Source: Apostichopus japonicus
Lineage: Eukaryota; Echinodermata; Holothuroidea; Aspidochirotida; Stichopodidae
NCBI RefSeq assembly: GCF_037975245.1
Contig: NC_092572.1
Location: 18,933,989 to 18,997,988 of the forward strand
Length of the DNA: 64,000 nt
Direction of reading: 5' to 3'
Below are positions 52,042 to 62,599 of the stretch, piece after piece. The position numbers and the translations under genes are program-made. Positions within the stretch are counted from its first letter, which is position 1. Every line of letters starts with the position of its first letter. A model generated the notes under the pieces. That model was not told where the DNA came from. It was given only the letters and a program-made list of their open reading frames with translations, and searched no databases.

Positions 52042-52454
52042 ACTTTTTTCTTCTTAAGCTAAAACATTACATGACTAAACTTCTGGCTCCTTTAAAGTCT
52101 TCTGCCTTCTGTCTTCCTTTAAGATACACAAATATATCACTAATTACTAGATACGGACTGAGAAGCCGCCTTCATCATCGAATTTTACTCGGAGGAGTTT
52201 CCCAGACATTTGATGTCAAAATATCAAAAGTATAGCTTTATCTAGTGATAGCCTGAATATGTACAGAAAATGACAGTATCTTCAATTTGTTATTTATTTT
52301 GGATATCAGTTTATAGAAAAATTACCATATCGAAGACACTGTCCAAATTCCTTCCTTTACCTTAATATTTCCAAATCTCTTTTAAAGTGTAATTTCACAA
52401 TATGCTTCAATGTGTGTGGACAATATACTTCACTATGCTTCAATATGCTTCAAT

Positions 52455-52706
52455 GGAGTGTTAGCTCAGTGGTTAACGCCAGTGCCTTTCAATCATAAGG
52501 TCCCCGGTTCGAGTCACTCCAAGATTAATGTATGTCGTCCAGTTACAGAGTTGTTGACAATTGACAATTCATAATCATGGGCGTTAAATATGAATGTAAG
52601 AGACTGACTTCGGTCAGCTTGCGGCTTTGATAACCCAATGAGGCTTCTTCGTGAGTTCTTGCTTGCAGGAGGATCTAAAATACATACAATACATACATAC
52701 ATACAA
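52455..52706 (+). mobile_element. tRNA-derived SINE with (CATA)n tail
   Basis: The head 52455-52520 is clearly tRNA-like: GGAGTG pairs with CACTCC, box A is TTAGCTCAGTGG (52461-52472), box B is GGTTCGAGTC (52506-52515), and a CCTT/AAGG anticodon-stem remnant lies between. The T stem is collapsed, so it is not a working tRNA. A conserved-looking body follows (GACTTCGGTCAGCTTGCGGCT, AGGCTTCTTCGTGAGTTC, GCTTGCAGGAGGA), ending in ACATACATACATACAAT. The body may be one of the widely shared SINE central domains, which I cannot name with certainty. Confidence 0.85.
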
Positions 52707-55137
52707 TGTTTGATTGACGCATTGTCTATATGCAATTTGTCAACGTCAACCTCAGTGTAATGCTCTTCTGTCAACTATGGGACGCCGTTAAGGTTATCAT
52801 CTAAACGAAAAAGTCTGGTCACATCAAACCTATATGAGCAACATTGGCTTCCAGTCTCTCGTCGAATTATTTACAAGCTCCCGTTTACTGTAAGCAGAAA
52901 GAACATACCGTGACGTCACAGATTCACTTTGCGTCCATATACCAAACCTCGGTTACACAGCACACACACACGCACACACTTCAAAACTGTACATTATGCC
53001 AATGTGCTAAAATGGACAGGTGTTGAAATATACCTTAAAAATGCTCCATAAGATTGTCTGCCATTCCTGATTGAGAATAATTTATATTGCTTTTTCCGCT
53101 CTTTATGCAAAATGTTGGCTTAATAAGCTACTGAAATAAGGAAGCCTTTTATGAGCCTTTTCAATCGCAATTACAGTGTGCCTTAAAAGGCATCGATAAT
53201 TCATAAATTATAAGGTTCTAATACCCATCATTATCTTCAGTAAGTTCATAAACATCCGGCCCATTTGTCCTCTATGTAAGCATATAATTAAAATAACTAA
53301 TTTATTGTCGCAACCGTCAGTCACTTGGCTAAATGGTGAGTATAAGGAAACTGGAAAGACCGGGAAAACAACAGAAGACTTTCGAAATATTTTGGACAGT
53401 CCGAACTAGTTAAATCTGTGACAATCTGTCACAACCATGCTCTTTCCACTAAAACTTCCTGAGAACTTGGAATACAATTAACAACATATATTCTCCATCA
53501 ACCTGGTAACCACACAAAGCAATGCTCACTCTGGTGTGAAGTCTTATTCTACGTTGGTGATTATTTGCCAAAAAAAAGCATGAAAATTATGAGGAAATAT
53601 TGCTAGCTGTAAGGTGATTTATCATTGTAATAGTCATGTATACGTTTACATGACCCAATTAACGGTAAACACAGCCGAGATTACTACGTGATGGACAAGA
53701 AAAGTAACACCTTGTTACGGCGACATTTTGTAATAACCAGAGGCTCTTTTTAATTAAGAGCCTTCTGCATTAAACCCAGCTAAAGAACCATTAAAATAAA
53801 TTTTAATATATATTAAAATATAATAAACCCAATCTAATAAATATGAAAATAGAAAACCCCAATATAATGAAACCTAGAATAAAACAAATATAATTAAAAA
53901 ATAACCATTATAATAAATTAGAATATTGACTGGTTGCTCGCTGGCTCTAATATATCAAAGGAAAAGGTTGCTCGCTCTTTCCCTAACAGGCAATGAATTT
54001 AGGACAAAAAGGTCTGTCAGAAACTGAACACAAAGAATTACAACATATTAATTTACATAATTGTTCTTACAAGGTTATTACAAAATGCGTCAGTTATTAA
54101 AAAATATCGCAACCTTTATTTATTACAACATACTTCAGTTATTATACAAATAATAATTATACTATAATAAATGGTTAAGTACTGGTACTATATGTAATAA
54201 AGACGTTTGATTAATACAAATTATATGAGAAATTATAATGTTTGTTTACCTAATGGGTAAACATGCTATCGTTCATTACAGCATCTTGAAGTATATTAGT
54301 ATTTACTTGTTCATTCGCCGGGTACCACTTCTTTACTTCAAAAATTGATTATATCAAAATTATAATGTGAGATATTTTTTCCACTTAAAATGCATCATAA
54401 TAATCAAAATAAATCCATTTTAAGCTGTTTTTTGGAAATGAAAAGCACAACTTTCTGGAGGAAAGATTATCGTTTTTTTTTTGTATTTATTTATTTATTC
54501 ATTTTGTTACGTATTTAGTTAAAGCCGACTCAAGAAACCCGCAAGCTTGAATATATAAAAAAAAAATAGAGTTACTTTGGAGGAAAGATTGAGAAATCAA
54601 TATTTCAAATTGACGGAATGGAGACAGCAGTTTCATATTTCGCTTAAACTGTTTACCAGAAGCAGTAATTGTGTCTAGTTAACACACAAATTATTCATAC
54701 TTTGGAGATTTCATCAAACCATTTCATTGTAGGTGTTAGTATCTGCTTGTGGGTATTAACTCGTCTGCCATGCCAACTTAGAATTGCTATTCAAATATTG
54801 ATAGACTTTGGGAATTTGAAGGGGAAAAAAATATCGCTCTTTAGAACACGTTGACGAAGTATAGATTCCTCTTGATTTTGTTCGTTAATGACGGAAGCGT
54901 GAATTGAAAGTTCACTGAAATGTTAAGGGTTCAATAAGAGAGGCATGCTGTTAAAGGAAATGATGGTGTTGAATGCCAGGAGGGGACCAAACCATCATTA
55001 AACTCATTTATCTGATTATATGAAAGTAAGGTTAAAGGTCAACAGGAGTGAAGACGAGAACAGAAATAAAGTATCTCTCTGTAAGCTGCTGGCAACAGCA
55101 GCAGGTTGATGATGATGATGCCCAGATAACATCATGC
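52707..55137. other. Non-coding stretch with a very AT-rich block at 53.76-54.2 kb
   Basis: No gene found. About 53785-54200 is dominated by TAATAAA/ATATAAT words with two GGTTGCTCGCT copies (about 53932 and 53966). No mitochondrial gene could be recognised in it. Confidence 0.4.
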
Positions 55138-55700
55138 TAGCGGTCCACCGGCGGCCCGCCAGCTGCACCACTGGCGGTCCACCGGCGGGGAAAGCCGGCG
55201 GAACGCCAGAGATTTGGCCGGCTTAAATCCGGCGGTCCGCCGGCGACAACGCCGGCAGACCGCCAGAGTACCGCCAAAGAAACGCCAGCGTACCGCCGAA
55301 GAAACGCCAGCGTAACGCCGGTGTACCGCCAAAGAAACGCCAGCGTACCGCCGAAGAAACGCCAGCGTAACGCCGGTGTACCGCCAAAAAAACGCCAGCG
55401 TACCGCCGAAGAAACGCCAGCGTAACGCCGGTGTACCGCCAAAGAAACGCCAGCGTACCGCCGGTGTACCGCCGGCGTACCGCCAAAGAAACGCCAGCGT
55501 ACCGCCGAAGAAACGCCAGCAAACCGCCAAAGAAACGCCAGCGTACCGCCGGTGTACCGACAGTTTTCCACCAGTAAACCGCCAAAGAAACACCAGAGTA
55601 CTGCCGGTGTACCGCCAGTGTACCACCGGTGTACCACCAGCAGACCGCCGGAGAAACGCCAGCTTACCACCGGTGTACCGCCAGTGTTCCGCTGACATTC
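55138..55700. repeat. GC-rich 22-bp tandem repeats, probable CACTA subterminal array
   Basis: About 20 units of the type GTACCGCCAAAGAAACGCCAGC, with variants (CGAAGAAA, GGTGTACCGCC), flanked by inverted GGCGGTCC-CCGGCG palindromes at 55139-55240. The block is strikingly GC-rich in an AT-rich window. It starts about 240 bp beyond the DUF4806 poly(A) signal. In plant En/Spm the TNPA protein binds short subterminal repeats; these units could serve the same purpose (inference). All long open frames across it are repeat artefacts. Confidence 0.85.
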
Positions 55701-55936
55701 TGTCAGAGAGAGCCGCTGGCTATCCGCAAGCCTAATATCCAGTGTTCTGGCGACCTGCTAGCCCAAATCTGGTATTCCCCCAGCAACCTGGTAGGCAAAA
55801 CCTTGTCTTTGCCAGCCTACTCTTCGCCAGTACTACTAGAACAGAGCTGTTGGTCCACCTGCAGATTTTACTGAATTTCACATGCGGTTTCATATTAAGA
55901 AATAATGACTAACACAGTGAAATAAGTTGCTATCAT

Positions 55937-55942
55937 TTTATT
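55937..55942 (-). terminator. Polyadenylation signal AATAAA of the DUF4806 gene
   Basis: TTTATT on the plus strand reads AATAAA on the minus strand, 68 bases after the stop codon at 56010, a normal distance for a short 3' UTR. Confidence 0.7.
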
Positions 55943-56009
55943 ATGCCTATAAATTACAAAGCGAAAAAATGAGTTTCAGCGTTAAATGTTTCAACAGCAC
56001 TAAAGAAAT

Positions 56010-57784
56010 TCACTCGTCAACTGTTTGTGGTGTAGTCCGAGATTTTCGCCCTCCCTCACGATCAGATGCACCCTTCAGAAATCTCACGACCGCTGCCTGA
56101 ATGTCAGATGTAGTCGATTGGGCAGTTGCTTGATTCCTTTGTACAGCTTCTGTTAATACGAAACATATTACACTTTATAAAAGATTGCATCTACACAAGC
56201 AGTAAACTGAAGGCAATAATGAGTCTCACATTATGAAAACAATTGGTTAAACTAAAACTATGTAACTCACCTTGTTTCAGTGATATATTAAATATTACCT
56301 TTGCCTTTGACAGTCACCTTCTATTTTATACTGAACACATGCATTACTGTTGCAAATCTTGATCCATCAATTGGGAAATTGGTATATAGAAAGTGACAAT
56401 GGACTGGTCAATAAAATCATAGGGTGAAAAAACTTAAAAATCAATGCTGAATGCTGAATTACCACTGCATCTGAAACAAGACATGTTATGTTAACATATA
56501 TTTGTAGTAACTTTTTAAATGAGCAGAATTCAATGCAAATTAAAGCAAGAATCCTAGTTAATCAGGTGTTGCATTGAAAACTTGGCTGTTCCACAAGTCA
56601 AATGCACAACCCCCTTCACACAACTCAAGTTTCTTTTCACTCACTGCTTATACAAAAATGTACATAAACTCACTCTCAATTATGTTCCTCATATGTAGCT
56701 TCGCAAAGGCTGTTTTCCCAGTTGTACCTGTCCAGTTCAGTTTGGTAGCAACTGCATTTGACAATACATCCCCCAGGATTCTTTTGACACACTCCTTCAA
56801 CGTGTTGCCACCAAGAATTGATAGTCTTTTTAACTTCAAACAACAAAAAGAAAGAAAAGTCGATCAGAAACCATTACAGTTATTATTATACAAACAGAAA
56901 TATTTAAGTTATGTTATTTCATCCCACACCTTGGCTTCTTTTCTGTTTTCTTATCAATATTTTAAGAGAAACTAGCAATGCAGTGCTGCAATGTTCCTTT
57001 TTGAGTCCAATCAAAACAAGATTGATTAAACAGCCAACTTTTGTAGGATGCTCCGCAAGGCAAAGGAATTTCTAGCCAAACTCTTGTTACCTAGATGCCT
57101 TTATGTCTGTAACTACCTTAGAGTTTTTAATTGTCTCCCAGGAAAAGGAAATTAGCACCTCAGGAAATATTTTTATTTTTAACAGACCACTGACACATTA
57201 AAGCCTGACTGGTTTCAATTTTATTATGATAAACTAACATTATACTTTGGAAAATATGTTTTCTGATTACTTTCCTTACATTTTTATTCTGACTTACCAA
57301 ATATCTTTCCAAAGCCTTGTTTGTTTCAATACAGTCATCCAGGTTAATTAACTCCTCCGAAGATCCCACAGGAATAGTTATTCCTTCAGGTAGAGCAAAT
57401 TCTACATCTTCCTCTGGTCTTGCTACAGTCATGTCTTTCAGCAGCATATTGTTGACCCTGACTTGCTGCTTTAGTTCTTTAACGTCCGATTTAAGTTCAG
57501 TTAACAGCCTCAATATGGTACGGTTTGTTGCTGTAACGAAAAGTCAATTTGTAATGAGTACATCAACCATTAAAAATATGAGTGGAGTATATATGCTATA
57601 GAACATAAAATGTGTTTGATTCTTTGAAGGATCATAAAACACACACTATATATTACAGTACCTCTAATGAAGGCACTTTGCAGAAAGTTAGAAACATAAG
57701 GTACTATATTACTTCATCAGTTTGGGAATAAAGATGTTCGTCACTACACCGCTACATGTACAGGGTTATCATCCATAAAAACAT

Positions 57785-57880
<96 letters not shown>

Positions 57881-59679
57881 CATGATATCTTTAGAGCATT
57901 GATTGGGTAAACCATATAGGCTATTTTTACACATCAATAGCATATATTCCATTATGCATGAGATTACATCTGTGTGACTGCCATGCAAACATGTTCCGCA
58001 GACTGCTTGTTATAGAACGCCTTTTGTTTTAGTTATTTATTATAAAAACAATGTACATACCATTGATGGCAAGGTTACTTTCTGTACAATATCCTGATGA
58101 AGGTGTTTCTGCAAAACCAGAAGAAGTTGCATAGGAAGAATTCAAAGAAGGCTGGGAGTCATTTGGGGATGACGCTGATAGCAATGCTCGGCGTGAAGGA
58201 GTCGACAAAACAGATGACGTTGATGGTGGTAAAGGTGGACTGGGAGCAGCGACTAGATTATCATTATCGCTGTCCTCATCAGCATCTTCATCCGAAGAAA
58301 GATATTTTCTGTTCACCCTAGGGGAAAAGCAAAGTTTATGAAAACCTATCATTGGTCGACTCTCAGATTCAACTTGGACCAGGAGTTGTATCAATATTCA
58401 ATAATACATCTTAAAGTTGATTTATGAAATAAAAGTCAATTGAAATTTAAGTCTGTCTGTAGCAGTGCACACTTCATGTAACTTAAATAAATCATTGACA
58501 TGTAAGGCATAAATTATTCATCAACTCACAATTCTGCCATTCTATCCAACTAAAAACATTCTGGAACATATCCTTTGAAACGCCTATCCCTATCAGAAAT
58601 GAGAGCAACACACAACTGTGAAGTACTGTATGTCCAGAGCATTCTGTCTGTTAACTTAATAGTCTGCTGTATTGGCCCCAGGTTTATGGCACCCTCCATG
58701 ATAAAAAGTTTCTGGAGATTGCACAATCAATCTGTCACATTCGTAAAAATTACCTAGTTTTACCAGTTATTCTGCACCATATGACCTTTTTCCTTGTATC
58801 TGGATTTTTGTGTTATCACTGTTTGGCAAAGAATACTGTAGCCATGTAAGAATATGTTATCACACCTTGTTAACACAATAAAAAACCTCACTGTGTCAAG
58901 AAGTTGTTGACCTACACAGGGTACTTTGTCAAGTCTGGGTCATTTATAGGTATTGTTTTACAGCATAGGAAAAACGGATTCCGTATCTGAATTCCATTGA
59001 AATAAATTATACACACCTCTTTCGTCTTTTATTTGTTGTTTCAGCATCTGACTGCAAGTCTGATGTGTCCTCAGCCCGTATCATCTGCATGCGAGCCTTA
59101 TCGTATGAATCTGTATAAAACAGGAAAGAACATTAATAATTCCTTTAATTTGCTTCAGCTTTGATATGGAAACATGTTAAAGGTAGTCTTTACAGGCTCC
59201 AAATTATTGCATGCTATAACTGCTAGAAGTTTCAAAAGTACTTTTCTGTAGGTCTTTACTCTCCAAATTGTTTTTAGACATTCTACATGAACACACTGAA
59301 TGTCCCAGTGAGGTAATATTCCTCCTTGGTGGGAGTAAAAACAGTTTAGGAATTAAACCAAGGGTGACCATATTTAAATAGCTAGCAAATTGATTAACTA
59401 CCGCACATGTAGTACCTTTAAAATAAACTGATTTATTTTAAATTTCAGATAATTAAAACAACAATTAAGTAACACCATGTTAGATCAATAATGACAGCAA
59501 CACATCTCACATTAATTTAATTCTAATGTCAGTTTTGTCACAAGCTGTTCGAGAGATGTCCATTAGCTTCAAATATGGCTCCTGGAATCCAAAAAGTGTG
59601 GACCATTTGCAGATGGTGCATGTATTTTAGTATGTGAATTATCATAAATAAATTAATAAATAAATAAATAAATATGTAT

Positions 59680-59711
<32 letters not shown>

Positions 59712-59713
59712 GT

Positions 59714-59750
<37 letters not shown>

Positions 59751-60459
59751 TTTGTTATGTATGGGTATTGTATTCCAAGGATGCATTATTTGCACTCAAA
59801 TGTTAAAAAGGGAATAAAGTTTGATTTGATTAAGAAAAGTAGAAAACCATTCCCATCTTCCCCTCTTTTATTGTGTGTATGTATGTACAATTTAAAGATA
59901 CAGTCTCTCTGTTTGGGGTTCGTACCTGTTCAACTTCCCCCACCAGCCTGGAAAAGTTGATCCCACATTGCATGGGTAATTCATAAGCCTGGAACGACAT
60001 CTTAAGGAAATTTAAGAACTTTTAAGCAATTTTTCTTGTTTTTAAATTGACCTCATAACTGCAATTTGTTCCCCCAGCTCACTGGCTTCTAACTTAGTTC
60101 CTGAAAATCCTGATCTGGAAAATTAGATAAATGGTGATAAAATCTGCAAAATTTGCTGATTTTCCTAAACTATAGTCTCAACTGGAGTTAAGAGAAAGCC
60201 AGTGCTGTATATTCAACACATTGCTGCAGAAATAAATGTTTTTTTAACTGTACTTACCAGTTCTTGACAATATCCTAATAGCATGAGTCGTCCAGTTGGC
60301 GCCTGGGGTTTCCTCCATCCTTACAGATTTCTGGAACCTTAATGTTGACTTATATGGTGGCCAGTAGCAATTACTGTCATCTATACACCAGCTTATTGGT
60401 ACCATGCTGACTCCATCTTCCTCAGTAAAAACAACAACAGCATACTTTGGTGTTTCCAT
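56010..60459 (-). CDS. DUF4806-domain protein of the CACTA element (361 aa, six exons, intact)
   Basis: Minus-strand exons: 60459-60258, 59110-59017, 58317-58061, 57530-57298, 56833-56674 and 56149-56010. All junctions are GT/AG and keep one frame to TGA (donors include GTAAGT twice, GTATGT and GTGAGT). Residues 1-67 form a conserved N-terminal module (KYAVVVFTE, VPISW, YWPPYKS). Residues 69-98 carry YDKAR...RAEDTSDLQSD and a basic KRRK. Residues 99-184 are an acidic, Ser/Pro-rich linker. Residues 189-215 are a predicted coiled coil (LLTELKSDVKELKQQV). Residues of about 225-361 are DUF4806: LPEGITIPVGS, LKRLSILGGNTLKECVKRIL, NWTGTTGKTAF and a C-terminal FLKGASDREGGR. The function is unknown; DNA binding to element ends is a guess from context. 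The ATG lies one base after an acceptor (TTTAATTTGCAG) and 36 bases after the transposase stop. Confidence 0.85.
57790..57875. repeat. (AT)n microsatellite in intron 3 of the DUF4806 gene
   Basis: AT repeat with TAATAT interruptions. Confidence 0.95.
59690..59749. repeat. (TA)n microsatellite in intron 1 of the DUF4806 gene
   Basis: Two TA runs separated by GTAAAT, preceded by (AATA)n and (TATG)n stretches at 59650-59688. Confidence 0.95.
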
Positions 60460-60471
60460 ACTGCAAATTAA
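60460..60471 (-). promoter_or_regulatory. Splice acceptor in front of the DUF4806 start codon
   Basis: TTTAATTTGCAG followed by T and the ATG. The site sits between the transposase stop (60496) and the DUF4806 ATG (60459), so a spliced 5' leader is expected to join here. Confidence 0.7.
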
Positions 60472-60495
60472 AGTTAACAGTAAATAAGTTCACAA

Positions 60496-62546
60496 CTACA
60501 TATTGTGCAGGAGAGGAATGGCTGTCTGTTGCTCTTTTTGGCGCAAAAGTACATACTTGTTAACAATGTCTGTGACTGCAACAACGTGCAACTGGTCAGA
60601 CAAATTGGACACAGTATAAATCCCTAATATACATGAGTCCAATGGATATGTGAAAAACGAATCTTCACTCATAAATTTCCGAGCTAGAATATAGTCAACA
60701 TCATTGCTGCGATATATGTTTTGTACTACAACTATGTGTCGAGACTGTTGACTGTCAATTTGTACACAATTGTCCGCTTCGTTAAGTTTTATCGTGTAAT
60801 CTTCCATGTGGAGCTCTTTATACTGAAAACATGGCCATCGATTAATAACTGGCAGGGGACCATCATTATGCGGTTTCTGGAGCCTATCATTCTCTTCAAC
60901 TTTTTTGGGCTCATATGTTTGCTCTGACAATCGACGGATAACTTGCTGCAGTGGTGATGTGGGCTTGCGGATTAGTCTTTTTAAGGATTTCAGAAAATTC
61001 TCAAATGGAAATCCTGAAAAATTGTCGAGGGATCCATGTTGCTTAACATCACTGGCTAGATGTGATAAACAATGAACATTGTATGTCAACATGCTCTTGC
61101 CATACACAGAACCAAAATGTTGCACAAATAGGACTATCAATTGATGGGCATAATCACAATGTGACACGGACAGAGACGGACTTATCAGAATAAAGATTCC
61201 AACAAATAGTAGAAAATTTTTGTATAGAGTACTTCGTAAGCTGCTGTGCAGGATAACTGGACCTGTATACAAAAGGAACTGCCTAAACTCTGTTGCTTTC
61301 CACCGTAAGTATTCCCTCATAGACCTGGGCTTTCGAGCAAATTCACAAGGAATAAATGACCTCAGGGATATTAATGAAGTTGACATGCCATCTATAACAC
61401 GTGGTCCCAATCTTGTTTTCAATGGACCCTTCATCCACAGCATAATGAGTTTTCTTGTGACACCCAAGCAAACAAGATGCATGTAGTCTTGTGGAAAACA
61501 CGATACCATCCCTATGCCGAGTCTTAACAATGGAGTTGGACCATGATGGTGATTGATATCTAACATATTTTCAAATGAATGATCAGTACGCTGTGCAGCA
61601 TCGGTATCTGGAAATGTTACTTTTTCTAAATACACTCCACGTGTGACACATTTGTCACATCCACTGTAACCACTGTGGCCCTTTATATTTTTTATTAAAG
61701 CACGTGCTGGTGCATCACACACAAAAGATCTGACTTTGAAATGATATTTATTATCATTATATGTAATTCCTTCATGATTCAAATGTATTGCTTCCTCCAC
61801 AAAGGCATTGAGGAAATCAAGGTTACGCGGCTTATGTTGTCCATAGAACAAACCTATCACAAAAGGCTTTCGTAAGGGGCAATTAGCAATCATTCCTAAA
61901 ATTGGCCAAAACTGGTCATTTGAAGCTCTAAGGAAGAATAAACATCAAAATCCACTCTTTTTAGAATTGCTAAGATGCCTTCTTCAATTCCAAAATGATA
62001 GTAAGAACCACCAGATACTAAAGTGTAAATATAATTCAATTTAGTGTGCAGTAGCGTTCTGGGGTCCTTCGGTAACTGTGGGTGTTGTTTTCTGAGTATT
62101 TCCAAGAGTTCAGCTAGAGATGAATGAGTTATTCCGTTTTGACTAGCCCAATTAGAAAGGTCTAATTGTAAGGTATCTTCTGGAGTGTCACTGAAAGCAA
62201 CATCAGTATCCGATGATGAGTTAGGGATTTCTCTAAAATCTTCATGTTCACCAAAATTGCACCTTTCACCATCTATGTGTAAATTATCCTGTATATCTGG
62301 AGATGTACTCCTTTCACTGTTATTTTCAGATGAAGGAGCATTAGGTAGATCATCCTTTGGATAATAAGCGAGAATAGTATTACTACTTGGAATTCTTTCA
62401 CTATTAACTTCAACTGTGTCATCATGCAGCTCAAAGTTGTTGTAATCATTATTGCATGTTTCTTGTAAAATAGTGTTGACATGCCCATCAACCTCATTTT
62501 GTATTTTCCTTCGTTTAGTTCGCCCAGGGATTTCAGAAAGGTCCAT
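60496..62546 (-). pseudogene. CACTA-family (tnp2/Transposase_21-like) transposase, frame-broken
   Basis: The N-terminal part runs from ATG 62546 (216 codons: basic KRRKIQ start, Ser/Asp-rich middle, then SGGSYYHFGIEEGIL) to a TAG at 61898-61896. The second part is open in another frame: it can be read through SNDQFWPILG, then for 465 codons from ATG 61893 to TAG 60496. It carries family landmarks KPFVIGLFYG, FVCDAPAR (Asp60), KGHSGYSGCDKC, FPQDYMHLVCLGV (Asp136), RKPRSM-EYLRWKATEFRQFLLYTGP and FPFENFLKSLKRLIR (Glu298). These correspond to plant CACTA motifs such as YPFER-MK-LK-YVRN. Between LELQ and SNDQ the family normally has an IDGLPLFKSS-like stretch holding the first catalytic Asp; it is missing. 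The enzyme would be inactive unless this is an assembly error. Confidence 0.85.
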
Positions 62547-62562
62547 TTTTTCTGTTAATATA

Positions 62563-62574
62563 CTGCAAAAGAAA
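62563..62574 (-). promoter_or_regulatory. Splice acceptor in front of the transposase start codon
   Basis: TTTTCTTTTGCAG ends at 62563; 15 untranslated bases follow before the ATG at 62546. So the transposase ORF, like the DUF4806 ORF, is reached by splicing from an upstream leader exon that I could not locate. Confidence 0.65.
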
Positions 62575-62599
62575 ACACCCAAAAACAACAACCTACCTT

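Noticed and set aside
52455-52521. Functional tRNA gene
   Set aside because: The boxes are good, but the T stem cannot form and a SINE body and tail follow directly.
53785-54200. Nuclear copy of mitochondrial DNA
   Set aside because: It is AT-rich, but no mitochondrial protein, rRNA or tRNA segment could be recognised.
55132-55735. Several overlapping open frames of 119-188 codons on both strands (Arg/Gly/Tyr-rich)
   Set aside because: All follow the 22-bp GC-rich repeat; open frames on both strands with low-complexity products are repeat artefacts.
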